From NCBI RefSeq assembly GCF_019075875.1, contig NZ_JAHOOZ010000001.1, positions 1,178,001-1,242,000 on the forward strand: a DNA stretch of 64,000 bases. The letters run 5' to 3'. The DNA is from Novosphingobium sp. G106 (GTDB lineage Bacteria > Pseudomonadota > Alphaproteobacteria > Sphingomonadales > Sphingomonadaceae). Within the stretch, counting starts at the first letter, position 1; each line of letters opens with the position of its first letter. This document shows, in pieces, positions 15,960 to 25,678 of the stretch. The notes below the pieces were generated by a model that ran no database searches, was not told the DNA's origin, and saw only the letters and a list, made by a program, of their open reading frames with translations. The translations under genes were made by a program, and so were the position numbers.

Positions 15960-16538
15960 ATGGCGATCGATCACGAACAGCGCAGGGCGGACATTGCGAC
16001 CATTACGATCGACATTATCGCGAGCGACGGACTGGAAGCGGCGACATTCAGGCGCATTGCTGCCGAGGCAGGCTTCAGCACCACGGCGATCACGCACTAC
16101 TTCGCTGACAAGCAGGAGCTTCTCGTCTGGGCGTTCCACATTCTCTCGCAAGAAGGTGTGCGGCGGTTTCGCGAAGCCTTGAGTGAAAATCCCTCGGATC
16201 TCATCGGCGCACTGCTGACCATGGTCCCTTGGTGCCCGATCAATGTGCGGCGCTGGAAGGCATTCCTCGCATTATGGGATCAGGCTTCACGCGATCAAGA
16301 CATCGCGCACCTGGTAAGGCTGGGCGAAAGCACGGGCTACTCCATTGTCCACGAACTGCTTCGTGGGGAGGCATCCGGGAAGCACAATCTGGAGATTGCA
16401 TGCAAGCTGCTGCACGCCATGATCCAAGGCCTCTCGCTCCAGATGCTGGTGGATGAAAAAAACTGGGATGAGCCCGGCATTCGTTCATTGCTGGAAGACG
16501 CGTTCAACGTCGCGGTGTTGAAAGCTCGATCCCCATAG
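15960..16538 (+). CDS. TetR/AcrR family transcriptional regulator
   Basis: 192-aa repressor-type protein. The N-terminal DNA-binding domain is clear: IIASDGLEAATFRRIAAEAGFSTTAITHYF-type helix-turn-helix at residues about 20-50, ending in HYFADKQELL. The C-terminal ligand domain is variable, with WCPINVRRWKAFLALWDQA and a late LQMLVDEKNWD that recur in one TetR subgroup. An in-frame ATG at 15912 would add 16 residues without homology, so the 15960 ATG is preferred. It is divergent from the LLM-P450 operon and probably controls it. Confidence 0.85.
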   Translation: MAIDHEQRRADIATITIDIIASDGLEAATFRRIAAEAGFSTTAITHYFADKQELLVWAFHILSQEGVRRFREALSENPSDLIGALLTMVPWCPINVRRWKAFLALWDQASRDQDIAHLVRLGESTGYSIVHELLRGEASGKHNLEIACKLLHAMIQGLSLQMLVDEKNWDEPGIRSLLEDAFNVAVLKARSP

Positions 16539-16822
16539 AAACTGTCATTGCAGCATTCCGGCTTCGACCCCTGGTTTAGGAACGGGAGGCATCGCAAATT
16601 GGGAGGGTCTCCAAGACCCGCTTCTTGCACCAACCACGCTTCATATCAGTTGCAAGGTCTCGATCGCGGTCGGCGGTCCGGCCGCGACGAAGTTAAGTTC
16701 ACCAGCCGCGGCGAACTGCGTTCGCCCGAGTATCTCCACGGCAACATATGCGACGATAGTCGCCTCCGTGAGCGGCTTAAAATTCCCCTACAAAGGCGAC
16801 CCAAATGGTCGCCCCAACGAAA

Positions 16823-18055
16823 TCACAATGACCAACTCGCCCGTGCGTTGACCAATTCAGGATCGAATCCCGCTAGGCGTTTGTAACCTGCCGCGATTTC
16901 CTCGCGCTCGGATATCGGCACCAGGACGTCGACATCATCCGCGGGATTACTTGCTCGTTGACGGGCAAGCTCTAACACCTTGTCCGGTCCTTGCTTGCGA
17001 TTTGCGAGAACTATCTTTCTGGTCGCCTCGCGCCGCGCATTTTCGTAGTTCGTCAGTGCATCCAAAGGATCGATTGCGGTCGCGAGATGCCATGCAAGGG
17101 CGCGGGCGTCGATTATGCCCTGGGTCGCTCCGTTGGAGCCGATCGGGTACATCGGATGGGCGGCGTCGCCCGCCAAGGTCACGCGGCCAAACGACCATCT
17201 TGGAAGCGGATCGCGATCAACCATTGGAAATTCGAACACCTCGCCGCTTCGAGCAAGAATGTCGGGAATATCGATTCCGGGCCATTGCCAGCCTGCATAG
17301 CGGGCGATCAGGTGGCTTCGATCAGCGGTTCGGTTCCAGTCCTCGAACGGTTCGTCCCCAGGCTTGCCAGTCTGCAAGTCGCAGACCCAATTGAGTACGA
17401 TGTTTGCGCCGTCTTGTCCGATAGGATAGCAGATGAACTTCTGGTCCTTGTGGCCCGCCCACAGCATTCGCGGGTTTATGCTGCCGGCCGGATGGCGCGT
17501 CGTCGAACGAAAAAGCGAAACCCCGTTCCATTTGGGCCGCCCCTCCCCCGGATAAAGCTGACGACGAACCGCAGAATGGATGCCGTCAGCGCCTATCATG
17601 ACATCAACTGGGATGATGGTGCCGTTGCTGAAGCGAAGCTGCACAGCGCCGCTTTTCTCCTCGAAGCTTTCCAGCATGTGACCGGTGCGGATCGCGTCCG
17701 CCCCGAGCGTCTGTAGTACGGCATCCCGCAGGAAGAGTTGGAAGTGGCCGCGGTGAATTGCGATTTGCGGCCAGTGATAGCCCGCCGGCAGACCGCGCGC
17801 TTCACTCCATACGAGACGCCCATCGGCCATGTGATAGTCCAGGCCTTGGATCTCGACACCAATCTGACGAAGGCCTTCAAGTAGCCCCAGTTCCGTCAGC
17901 TCTCGCACAGCATGCGGTAGAAGATTGATACCCACGCCCAGCGGCTTCATGGTTCCGACGGCCTCGTAGACAGTCGGGCGCAGGCCCGCAGCGGCAAGGC
18001 TCAAAGCCGCCGTTAATCCGACGATACCGCCGCCTATAATAGCGATTTCCATCAC
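16823..18055 (-). CDS. FAD-dependent monooxygenase (aromatic hydroxylase type)
   Basis: Class A flavoprotein hydroxylase of 410 aa. Residues 3-35 hold the GxGxxG dinucleotide loop (IAIIGGGIVGLTAAL), the middle has the DG motif IGADGIHSAVRR near residue 160, and the GD motif VTLAGDAAHPMYPIGSNGA lies near 290. The overall pattern resembles PhzS and salicylate-hydroxylase-like enzymes, which hydroxylate aromatic rings using NAD(P)H. Its start overlaps the DUF3237 gene by 4 bases and it ends the operon TonB receptor-esterase-esterase-DUF3237-monooxygenase. The substrate is not known. Confidence 0.88.
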   Translation of the reverse strand: MMEIAIIGGGIVGLTAALSLAAAGLRPTVYEAVGTMKPLGVGINLLPHAVRELTELGLLEGLRQIGVEIQGLDYHMADGRLVWSEARGLPAGYHWPQIAIHRGHFQLFLRDAVLQTLGADAIRTGHMLESFEEKSGAVQLRFSNGTIIPVDVMIGADGIHSAVRRQLYPGEGRPKWNGVSLFRSTTRHPAGSINPRMLWAGHKDQKFICYPIGQDGANIVLNWVCDLQTGKPGDEPFEDWNRTADRSHLIARYAGWQWPGIDIPDILARSGEVFEFPMVDRDPLPRWSFGRVTLAGDAAHPMYPIGSNGATQGIIDARALAWHLATAIDPLDALTNYENARREATRKIVLANRKQGPDKVLELARQRASNPADDVDVLVPISEREEIAAGYKRLAGFDPELVNARASWSL

Positions 18056-18507
18056 AGCACCGGATAGATGCCAAGCGTGACGTAGTTCGGAAAGCGTTCG
18101 CCTATGGCGATGGCGAGTATCTGGTTCAGGGCTGCCAGCTCCAGACTGCCAGAGGAAAAGCGCATGGCCGTGCGGAAATAATATTGGCTTCCGGGTACGA
18201 TCTCGCCGGCCGCGATCCGTGCGAGAACTCCTGGCGCGCCGGCACGCAAGCCCTTCGACCGTACCTCTACCCTGCCCTGTTCGAGTTCAAGCGCATAACG
18301 CGCGGAAATTTCGACGCAACCGTTCGGCATCACAGTCTGCCAGTCCATTCCACCTGGTATGATGATGCCGGAGTAATCACCATCAACCTTGCCGCCCAAT
18401 AGCGGAACATAGCGCCGAACCTGGCCTCCGACTTCTCCGACGATGACCGGGTCACCCACTTCGACGGTGAAGGTCATCATTTTCGCGCCAGTAACGGGCC
18501 CCTGCAT
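18052..18507 (-). CDS. DUF3237 domain protein
   Basis: A 151-aa protein that is one DUF3237 beta-barrel. Visible hallmarks are the early GEVGGQVRRYVPLLGGKVDG strand pair, the DWQTVMPNG turn and YALELEQGRVEVRSKGLR, then YYFRTAMRFSSGSLELAALNQ. The biochemical role of this family is not established; members often sit beside catabolic oxidoreductases and esterases. The start directly abuts the stop of the upstream esterase, and its end overlaps the monooxygenase start, so it is translationally coupled on both sides. Confidence 0.82.
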   Translation of the reverse strand: MQGPVTGAKMMTFTVEVGDPVIVGEVGGQVRRYVPLLGGKVDGDYSGIIIPGGMDWQTVMPNGCVEISARYALELEQGRVEVRSKGLRAGAPGVLARIAAGEIVPGSQYYFRTAMRFSSGSLELAALNQILAIAIGERFPNYVTLGIYPVL

Positions 18508-19494
18508 TTACTGGCCCTCATTGTCTTCAGAGGGCGTGGCGTCAGGCCGCGCCTGCTCTCCAGGCATCAGAGCCCGAGCCAATTTCAGTATTTCCTCAAG
18601 ATCGGACGATGCCGAAGGAAGGGCGCCGCGATAAGTGGCGAAGCCATGAATTGTGCCAGTCATCTCCTTGAAACTGACCTGGACCCCGGCCTCGATGGCC
18701 CTAGCAGCATAGGCACGCCCTTCATCACAAAGCGGATCGAGCGCCGCAGTGATGACCAGGGTCGGAGGCAGTCCGGCCTGATGGGCCAAAATGGGCGAAT
18801 GACGCCAGTGTTGTGGATCCGCCGCATAGGCGGAATCATAGTAGGCCATGTTCGGGCGCGACAGACCAAAGCCCTCGGCGAATGCAGCAGTCGAAGGATA
18901 GACCCGACTGGAATCGGCTTTCGGATATAGCGCGACCTGCAGAACGACGGGCAGTGCCGCCGGACGGTCGCGCAAGGCCAGCGATGTGACGAGAGCAAGC
19001 GTGCCGCCTGCGCTGTCGCCGCAAAGGACCAGACTCGTGAATTCTCGCTCGAAGGACGCGCCATTTTCGGCGATCCAGCGTGCCGCCGCCTCAGCATCGT
19101 CAGGGGCTGCCGGCCAGCGATGTTCGGGCGCCAGGCGATATTCGACGGAAATGACGGGCAAGTCGAGTTGCCTCGCCATCTCGGCAGCCAACCCGGCATG
19201 CGTGTCGATGCTGCCGACGACGAAACCGCCGCCATGAAAGAAGACGAGGACCGGTCCTGGCTCACGCGTTCGGCGGGCGTCGAACAGGCGCAGCGCAATC
19301 GGTTCGGCGGGGCCCGGCATGGCGAGATCGCGCACCGTTTCCAACGCCCCGACCGGCAGGTCGGCCGAGGCCATCTGCCCTGCTGGCATCTGGCGGATCA
19401 TCGCCATCAGTTGATCATTGAATTCTGGCTGGGGATTGACCGCCATCGCGTCGAGGAAGCGGCGCACGTCGGGACGAATAAAGGGCTGCGTCAT
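18508..19494 (-). CDS. Alpha/beta hydrolase, HSL-type esterase (GDSAGG)
   Basis: Carboxylesterase of the hormone-sensitive-lipase group, 328 aa. Oxyanion motif FFHGGGFVVG near residue 84, nucleophile elbow CGDSAGGT (Ser) near 158, Asp in TAALDPLCDEG and the His in TGTIHGFATY complete the triad. The start ATG at 19494 is 19 bp after the stop of another HSL-type esterase; a longer open frame to 19788 overlaps that gene and is rejected. No signal peptide is visible, so the enzyme is cytoplasmic. It likely cleaves an ester formed or taken up by the pathway. Confidence 0.9.
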   Translation of the reverse strand: MTQPFIRPDVRRFLDAMAVNPQPEFNDQLMAMIRQMPAGQMASADLPVGALETVRDLAMPGPAEPIALRLFDARRTREPGPVLVFFHGGGFVVGSIDTHAGLAAEMARQLDLPVISVEYRLAPEHRWPAAPDDAEAAARWIAENGASFEREFTSLVLCGDSAGGTLALVTSLALRDRPAALPVVLQVALYPKADSSRVYPSTAAFAEGFGLSRPNMAYYDSAYAADPQHWRHSPILAHQAGLPPTLVITAALDPLCDEGRAYAARAIEAGVQVSFKEMTGTIHGFATYRGALPSASSDLEEILKLARALMPGEQARPDATPSEDNEGQ

Positions 19495-19513
19495 GGCTGT
19501 CTTTCGGCGAGTG

Positions 19514-20476
19514 TCAGTCGAGTTTGAGAATTCTGGCAACGAAGGTCCTGCATTCGGCCATGAGGGCATGGTCTTCGGGCGCCGTCCCCAGGAAGCCGCC
19601 GTGTGATCCGGCTTCTTGGATATAGAGATCGGCCGGCACCCCGCAGCGCCGCAGCGCGACATGCATCCGCACGGCGTCCGACAGCAGCAGATCGCGTGTA
19701 CCGCTCGCCAGGAAGGTTGGTGGCCACCCGCGCGTGAAGTCTCCAAACAACGGAGACAAATAGGGGTTGGTTGGATCACCGGAGACATACTGCCCGGGCC
19801 CAGCTGCGGAACTGCCCGTGAGATTGGTGTCCAGATGGCGATTTGTGCAATGGCTGTCGCCCGACCATGTAAGGTCGAGGGCTGGCGTCAGCAGCAAAAG
19901 CCCGGCCGGCATCGCCATACCTTCGTCTCGCGCGCGCAGGACCGTTGCCGCTGCCAGATTACCGCCGGCAGAGGATCCTGCGAGAACCACATCGCCGGTT
20001 TTTTTCTCGGCGATGAGGCCCGCGTAGGCTTCGAAGCAGTCGTCGAGAGCGGCGGGGAACACGGCCGCGGGTGCGAGCCGATAGTCGACCGACCAGACCT
20101 CAACGCCATGGTCCATTGCGCGAAGCTGTGCGAGGATACGGCACATCTCGCCTCCCCCGGCGACGAAGCCGCCACCGTGGATGTCCATATAGACCGCGTT
20201 GGCCTGCCTACCGACGCGCCCTTCCGGCACGACGCGATGGACGACAGCGCCGCTGGACAAAGGCATCGAGCTGACTTCCCCGCGGAAGCGAGTAGCGGCA
20301 ACGCGCAGGAACTGCAGGGCGCGCTCCGCATCATCGACAATCGATGCCGGCTCTCCGCTGCCGGCCTGCAATCTTGCGATCGCCTTCGCAAGAAAGGAGC
20401 GCGCTTCGGCGCTCAAAGATGCGGGAATGGGAATCTGTTGCTGTGGAACGAGGAGTGTCCGTTCTGACTGAGGCAT
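19514..20476 (-). CDS. Alpha/beta hydrolase, HSL-type esterase (GSSAGG variant)
   Basis: 320-aa hydrolase in tandem with the next esterase but only distantly like it. It keeps the oxyanion motif DIHGGGFVAGGG, VDYRLAPAAVFPAALDD and the nucleophile elbow, here GSSAGG, in place of the usual GDSAGG. The acid residue is in SGTRDLLLSD and the His in AGSHGGFLG. Residues 1-60 form the cap region, rich in Ala/Arg. It lies 95 bp after the TonB receptor stop. Two esterases side by side suggest two ester bonds or two stereoisomers, which is inference. Confidence 0.88.
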   Translation of the reverse strand: MPQSERTLLVPQQQIPIPASLSAEARSFLAKAIARLQAGSGEPASIVDDAERALQFLRVAATRFRGEVSSMPLSSGAVVHRVVPEGRVGRQANAVYMDIHGGGFVAGGGEMCRILAQLRAMDHGVEVWSVDYRLAPAAVFPAALDDCFEAYAGLIAEKKTGDVVLAGSSAGGNLAAATVLRARDEGMAMPAGLLLLTPALDLTWSGDSHCTNRHLDTNLTGSSAAGPGQYVSGDPTNPYLSPLFGDFTRGWPPTFLASGTRDLLLSDAVRMHVALRRCGVPADLYIQEAGSHGGFLGTAPEDHALMAECRTFVARILKLD

Positions 20477-20571
20477 TCCTGGTTCCTTGTCTTGGCACCT
20501 GGTGTCAGGTCTTTTGGGTTCGGTTGTCGTCCGGGAGGTTCTCTGCAGCCCCTCCCGGACGCCCCCCGGAA

Positions 20572-23112
20572 TTAACCGCCGAAGTTGAAAGTCAAACGCA
20601 GGCCATACATGCGCGGTTGTCCAACTTGCCGGTATTCGAAGCCGGTCGAATTGTACTGCCCGCCGATGAACGTATAATATTTCTTGTTGAACATGTTAGT
20701 CCCGAAGAACGCTACATCGACCGGCGAGCCGCCGATCCGGTTCCAGTTTACGTTGAGGTTGGCGATCCCGTAGCCCGGGATCGTCGCGTAGGGTGAAACC
20801 GAGGAAAGCACGGCCTGATACTTGGCCGTATAGGCATAAGTGCCTGATACCGACAGCTGCCCGACCCGCTCGGGTAGCGGCAGCCGATAGGTGCCGGTCA
20901 ACGCAAACTGATGCTCAGGCGAAAACGACAGGGGCTCGCCGGCTGCTGTCGTGTAGGACGGCGATGGTTGCAGTGGGGATAGCACGCCCACCAGCAGAGC
21001 CGGATTGATCGGCGTGAACTCGTCCACTTTGGTATGGAGATAGGAATAGGAACCGGAGAGGGTGAAGCCGCGGAACAGCTCTAGGTCGGCGACGACTTCC
21101 GCACCGTAGATCGTCGAAGCACCGGCGTTGACGATTGCGGTAGTGGGATTGCCGTTTACAGTGAGCAGCCCCGCTTGGACCTGCTGGTCGGCAAAATCGT
21201 TATAGAACAGCGCTACGTTGAACGTGCCGCGCAGGGCCCCTCGGAACTGGGTCTTGCCGCCGACTTCGTAGGTATCGACCTTCTCCTGGCCGTACTTGTT
21301 CAAACCCTGTGCCGCCACGCCGGCGATGTTGACGCCGCCCTGCCGATATCCGCGCGCGTATTTCGCGTAGAGCAGGATGTCCTGATTGGGCTTGTAATCG
21401 AGATCGATCAGCCATGTTGGCGCATCGCTCTTCTGCTCCACCGCGATCAGGCAGCCATTGCTGAGGCTTGCTGTACTGTCGGAACAGGAGGTCGAGAGGG
21501 GCGCGGACAAAGCATCGGGACTGAAGCGGTAGGTGAGCGCCCGGGACTGGCCCGATGCCTTGTCCCAGGTATAGCGAAACCCGAGCGTCGCGCTCAGTTT
21601 GTCCGTCAGCTTGTACGTGCCTTGCGCATAGAGTGCGACATCTTCGAACCGATTGTCGCCGAAAACTTGAGTCGCCGAGCCCGAAAACGCTTGCCGGGCA
21701 ATCAACCCGCCGACGGCGGGGCCTTGTGTCGCCACGAGGATCGGCAGAACCGCATCATAAGCGATATCGCGGCAACGGAAATTTGCGGGATCGCCTTGAT
21801 ACAGAGTGCTGAAGTCGCAGCCGATGTTACCCGCACTGTTGCCGGCCGACGTTCCACGCGGTGAGCTCTTTTCGTAATAGATGCCAGCTTGCCAGGTCAG
21901 GCGGTCACCTGCAGCCCGCCCTTGGAACTGCAGTTCTTCTACAAATGTGTCCACGTTAAACAACGGCAGGCCGGGTATCGAACCGTTGAAGGTGAAACTG
22001 TACGGAAGAGCCTGAGGCGGTGTTGCCACCGCGGGTGCCCGCATGTTGGCCGTGTTGAAGCCGGTTCCGAACACCTGTCCTGAGAATTCGTTTCGCAAGT
22101 TGCCGAACGAAGCGATGTTCTTGATCGTCAATGCGTCCGTCGCCTGCCACGTCGTCCTATTGATGATCTGCCACTGGCGCGATTCCGAGACAGACTGCGG
22201 CGCAATATTCGAGACCGCATAATAGTCGCCCCCTTGCTGCGCGAGGGCAGCTCCGCAGAGTGGGCCATTGACGAGAGCACCGAGTCCGGCGGCAGCGTTG
22301 CAGGCAAACAGCGAAGAGGGCGAGCCACTGTTCTCGGATCGCATGAAAGTCGCGACGGTATAGTTCTCGAGATCGGGCGTGAGATCGAGCACGAGGCTCG
22401 CCCTGACCGAAACATAGTCCATATCCGCGAAACGGCTGTGTCCGATCCCCGTTACGTTCCGCAAATAGCCGTCGCGCTTCTGATGATCTGCGCCCACGCG
22501 GAATCGCACGTTCTCATTGATTGGGATGTTGAGCACGCCTTGCACGCGCCACATGTCGAAATTGCCCACCGAGCCCTGGACATAGCCGCCCAAGTCGGCG
22601 TCGGGCCGCTTCGGCACAAGCAGGACCGCTCCCCCTGTAGTGTTGCGGCCGAACAGCGTGCCCTGCGGCCCCTTCAGCACCTGGACGTTTTCGAGATCGA
22701 AGAACGCACCGGGTCCCGCTCCATCGCCCGAAGTCGTCAGCGTTCCTCCGCGCGGCGCGACGACATCGGCGAAATAGACCGCCACAGAGGCCGAAGTGCG
22801 CAGTTCCTGGGTGAAGCCTCGTATGGCGAAAGACGACGCATCAGGACCGAAGCGCTGGTTGGTAATGAGTCCCGGTGTCGTGGTCGACAGGTCGGAAGCA
22901 TTGACGATGTTGCGGTTTGCGAGGTCCTGCTGATTGAGAACCTGGATCGAGATCGGGACGTCCTGCAAACGCTCTTCCGAACGACGGGCCGTCACGACGA
23001 TATCGTTGACCGTCGGGGGCGCATCGCTGCTTTGCGCTGATGCCGGCGAGATCGTCCCAAAACCCGCCAAAGTCGATGTGAACAAAATGCTCTTGAGCGT
23101 GCTTCGCCTCAT
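20572..23112 (-). CDS. TonB-dependent outer-membrane receptor (first of two)
   Basis: 846-aa receptor. A signal peptide (MRRSTLKSILFTST ... SPASA then Q) is followed by a plug domain with VNDIVVTARRSEERLQDVPI (TonB-box region) and the VLKGPQGTLFGRNTTGGAV motif near residue 140, then a long beta barrel that ends in LRLTFNFGG with a terminal aromatic strand, as in sphingomonad receptors of the FecA/CirA-like class. Loops rich in Asn, Gly and Ser are typical. It heads the leftward operon with the two esterases and FAD monooxygenase, so it probably imports their substrate. It faces a MarR gene. Confidence 0.92.
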   Translation of the reverse strand: MRRSTLKSILFTSTLAGFGTISPASAQSSDAPPTVNDIVVTARRSEERLQDVPISIQVLNQQDLANRNIVNASDLSTTTPGLITNQRFGPDASSFAIRGFTQELRTSASVAVYFADVVAPRGGTLTTSGDGAGPGAFFDLENVQVLKGPQGTLFGRNTTGGAVLLVPKRPDADLGGYVQGSVGNFDMWRVQGVLNIPINENVRFRVGADHQKRDGYLRNVTGIGHSRFADMDYVSVRASLVLDLTPDLENYTVATFMRSENSGSPSSLFACNAAAGLGALVNGPLCGAALAQQGGDYYAVSNIAPQSVSESRQWQIINRTTWQATDALTIKNIASFGNLRNEFSGQVFGTGFNTANMRAPAVATPPQALPYSFTFNGSIPGLPLFNVDTFVEELQFQGRAAGDRLTWQAGIYYEKSSPRGTSAGNSAGNIGCDFSTLYQGDPANFRCRDIAYDAVLPILVATQGPAVGGLIARQAFSGSATQVFGDNRFEDVALYAQGTYKLTDKLSATLGFRYTWDKASGQSRALTYRFSPDALSAPLSTSCSDSTASLSNGCLIAVEQKSDAPTWLIDLDYKPNQDILLYAKYARGYRQGGVNIAGVAAQGLNKYGQEKVDTYEVGGKTQFRGALRGTFNVALFYNDFADQQVQAGLLTVNGNPTTAIVNAGASTIYGAEVVADLELFRGFTLSGSYSYLHTKVDEFTPINPALLVGVLSPLQPSPSYTTAAGEPLSFSPEHQFALTGTYRLPLPERVGQLSVSGTYAYTAKYQAVLSSVSPYATIPGYGIANLNVNWNRIGGSPVDVAFFGTNMFNKKYYTFIGGQYNSTGFEYRQVGQPRMYGLRLTFNFGG

Positions 23113-23297
23113 GTCCTTCTCCCCATTGTCTTGCTTATTCAGCTATTTATGGACTGCCGCCGTGATCGCCCTCGAAGAACGCAGACCATCTCCTCGCGGC
23201 CCGCACCGGGCCGCGGTTGAATGTGTCCCTTTGCAAGGACTCAATTGCTAGAAGCTGTCCCTTCTCCCGGCGCGATGACGCCCGCTGAGGAGATGAT

Positions 23298-23307
23298 TGA
23301 TATATCA
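23298..23307. promoter_or_regulatory. Perfect 10-bp palindrome before marR-type gene
   Basis: TGATATATCA is a perfect palindrome located 44 bp before the MarR start and 186 bp before the divergent TonB receptor start. MarR proteins commonly bind short AT-rich palindromes, so this is a candidate operator. Such a 10-mer can also occur by chance. Confidence 0.35.
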
Positions 23308-23350
23308 CCTACCATTTGCCTGCAACATCTTTTTCGTTAAGCTCTTCGGC

Positions 23351-23794
23351 ATGACCACCGAAGAACCGTGCGACACTCTCATTGACCCACTGGCGGACAA
23401 GATCGGCTATCAGCTGCGCCGGGCATCGCTTGCCTATCTGACCCATCTCACACTTGCGGTGGAGGCGTTCGACTTGCGGATCGCCGAGATGACCTTTCTG
23501 ATGTTCGTCGCGGTGAATCCGGGCTGCAGTCAAGGTGAAGTCAGCCGCGTACTTGGCGTTAAACGAACCAATATGGTGCCGACCGTCACCGAACTGGTAA
23601 AGAGAGGCTATCTTGTGCGTGAGGCGGCAGACGGGCGAACGAACGCGCTGACATTGACTGCCAGCGGCATGAGCCTGCATGCAAGCTTGTCCGAGGCGAT
23701 CGATGGGTGCGACCAAAGATTCTTTGGCGACATGGCTCCTGCGAAACTGGAAGCGTTGCGAGACGCATTGCTGGAGATTCGCGCAAAGGCTTGA
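23351..23794 (+). CDS. MarR family transcriptional regulator
   Basis: 147-aa winged-helix regulator. The helix-turn-helix GCSQGEVSRVLGVKRTNMVP is at residues about 57-77 and the wing motif VREAADGRTNALTLTASG at about 92-110, with DGR as in most MarR proteins. The frame opens at 23297, but the 23351 ATG gives a normal-length protein and leaves the palindrome at 23298 outside the gene. It is divergent from the TonB receptor operon and 84 bp before a TIM-barrel gene on the same strand, so it may regulate both. Confidence 0.85.
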   Translation: MTTEEPCDTLIDPLADKIGYQLRRASLAYLTHLTLAVEAFDLRIAEMTFLMFVAVNPGCSQGEVSRVLGVKRTNMVPTVTELVKRGYLVREAADGRTNALTLTASGMSLHASLSEAIDGCDQRFFGDMAPAKLEALRDALLEIRAKA

Positions 23795-23878
23795 AGCGAC
23801 CACGATTTTCGGATGTTACGTCTATTAAGTTGGCGCTGAGCTTCCAGGTTGCGGACTTCGACAAAGGAGAGCCGCCCA

Positions 23879-24751
23879 ATGTATCCCAGGCCCGAGCTGG
23901 TAGCAGCCTTCTTCACCTTGGCAGGCGATGTCAGTCCTTGGGGTGGTTCGCTGGTAAGTCCGCACGACCTTCGCGAGCGGGCTGAAGCCGCTTCCGCTGC
24001 CGGTTACGTTGGCATGGGTTTCGTGTCGGTCGACCTAGAGGCAGCGATCGACCACCATGGAGTTGCCGGTGTTCGGAGCATTCTGGCGGACAACGGCATT
24101 CGTTATCTGGAACTCGAAGCCATAGTGCGCTGGCTGGCGGAAGGAGAGGACTGCGTCGCGGCCGATGCCCACAGACTCAAGTTGCTCGAGATGGCAGCCG
24201 AGCTCGATGTCTGGAACATCAAAGCGCTAGGCGACTTCAGCGGACGCGAGTGGCCGATAGATTTCATGACCGAGCGTTTCCACACGATCTGCGCCGATAC
24301 CGCCGCCCGTACGGACGCCCAGGTGACGATCGAGATCTTTCCAACGACAAATATCCGCGATCTGAAAACCGCCACCGCCGTGGTTGAGGGCGCGGACATG
24401 GCCAATGGGGGATTGCTGCTCGATATCTGGCATATGACGCGTGGCGGGGTCGCCTATGCCGATTTCGCCAAGGTGCCCAGCCGATGGATCAAGGCTATCG
24501 AGCTCAATGATGCGACTGCCGAGTTGGTCGGCGACTTGATGGACGATTCCAGCAATCGCCGACGTCTGCCCGGCGAAGGTGATTTCGACATCCCGTCGTT
24601 CCTGCGCCACGTACGCGAGACCGGCTATGTCGGTCCATACGGTGTCGAAATTGCTTCCGAGGAGCATCGCAGACTGCCACTGGCCGAGGCGGCGCAGCGG
24701 TCATTCGACGCTACCATGGAGCAATTCACTCAGTTTCGGAACACGGTCTGA
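23879..24751 (+). CDS. Sugar phosphate isomerase/epimerase-like TIM barrel
   Basis: 290-aa protein of the xylose-isomerase-like TIM-barrel superfamily (AP endonuclease 2 type). Metal-site segments are visible: EIFPTTNI near residue 160 (Glu), LLLDIWHMTRGG near 185 (Asp, His), IELNDA near 215 and YGVEIASEEH near 260 (Glu). GGAG stands 8 bases before the ATG; an upstream in-frame start at 23849 has no such site. Family members act as isomerases, epimerases or dehydratases, often on non-sugar ring compounds in catabolic clusters. The substrate is unknown. It follows the MarR gene. Confidence 0.82.
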   Translation: MYPRPELVAAFFTLAGDVSPWGGSLVSPHDLRERAEAASAAGYVGMGFVSVDLEAAIDHHGVAGVRSILADNGIRYLELEAIVRWLAEGEDCVAADAHRLKLLEMAAELDVWNIKALGDFSGREWPIDFMTERFHTICADTAARTDAQVTIEIFPTTNIRDLKTATAVVEGADMANGGLLLDIWHMTRGGVAYADFAKVPSRWIKAIELNDATAELVGDLMDDSSNRRRLPGEGDFDIPSFLRHVRETGYVGPYGVEIASEEHRRLPLAEAAQRSFDATMEQFTQFRNTV

Positions 24752-24764
24752 CGCTGCGACGGCC

Positions 24765-25569
24765 TCAGGTCTTTGGCGCGGTCAGAACCTTCATCGCACG
24801 CGCGGATCCCGCGAGCACGTCGCGGCGCGGCATCTTCATCATATGCTCCATCGTCACCCTGTAGCCAGAATGCGACAAGAAGGTCGGGCCGTTGTCGATG
24901 TTCTCCAAAGTCGTACGTGCGACGTCCTCGGCGGACATCAGGCCTTCCGCCTGGGAAATATCCATCCCTTGCAATTCGGCCGCTTCGGATTCCGTCGGGC
25001 CGGGACACAAAGTCAAAACCTTGATGCCCTCGGGCGTGAGCTCGCCCCACAAAGCTTCACCGAGGCTCACCACCATGGCCTTGCTGGCGCCATAGGCCGC
25101 AGAATACGGCATGCCGATCAACCCTTCGACCGAACTGGTGAAGATGATCCCCCCCTTTGCCGCGCGCTCTAAGCCGCGGAATGAACCCGTGTGCGAGCAG
25201 CATCGGCACATGGCAGTTGACCATCAGCATATCGCTCATAGCAGCGGGATCGGTTGCTGCGTGCTCGCCTTTCAAGCCGAAGCCCGCATTGCTCACCACC
25301 AGGCCGACATCGAGCGCAGCAGTAGCGTCGAGGATTTTTCCCGATGCGCCGCGCTCGGCCAGATCAGTTTCGCAGAGCGAAACATCGACGCCGTGTTTTT
25401 CACGCAACCCCGCCGCAAGATCTTCCAGCCTCTGCCGCCGGCGAGCGACAAGCACGAGGTCCATGCCCATGCTAGCCAAGGTCTCGGCAAACGCCTTACC
25501 GATACCGGAGGAGGCACCGGTCACCAGCGCGACGGGCCCGAATTCGGCCTTGAATGAGCGGTCGTCCAT
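24765..25569 (-). pseudogene. SDR family oxidoreductase broken by a one-base frameshift
   Basis: The N-terminal part (25569 to about 25155) has the cofactor loop TGASSGIGKAF and NAGFGLKGE. The C-terminal part (about 25155 to 24765) is in another frame and has SSVEGLIG, the active-site YGASKAM and CPGPTESEAAEL. The break is at a run of seven C (25149-25155); with six C the frames join as KGGIIFTSS and give a normal SDR of 267 aa. This is either a real recent mutation or a homopolymer sequencing error. The gene faces the TIM-barrel gene tail to tail, 13 bp apart. Fatty-acyl reductase-like SDRs are similar. Confidence 0.82.
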
Positions 25570-25678
25570 CAGCGTTCCCTTTCCCAGTGCGGGCTGCGCC
25601 TATATCAACTAGACCGCCGCTGACAGCGCAATCGCACTTTCCGGCAGAGCGACGGATCGCAGCTCCGGTGGGGCAAAG

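Noticed and set aside
16548..16886. Open frame in the space after the first TetR gene
   Set aside because: No start signal or domain; the 284-bp space between the convergent TetR and FAD genes otherwise shows nothing notable.
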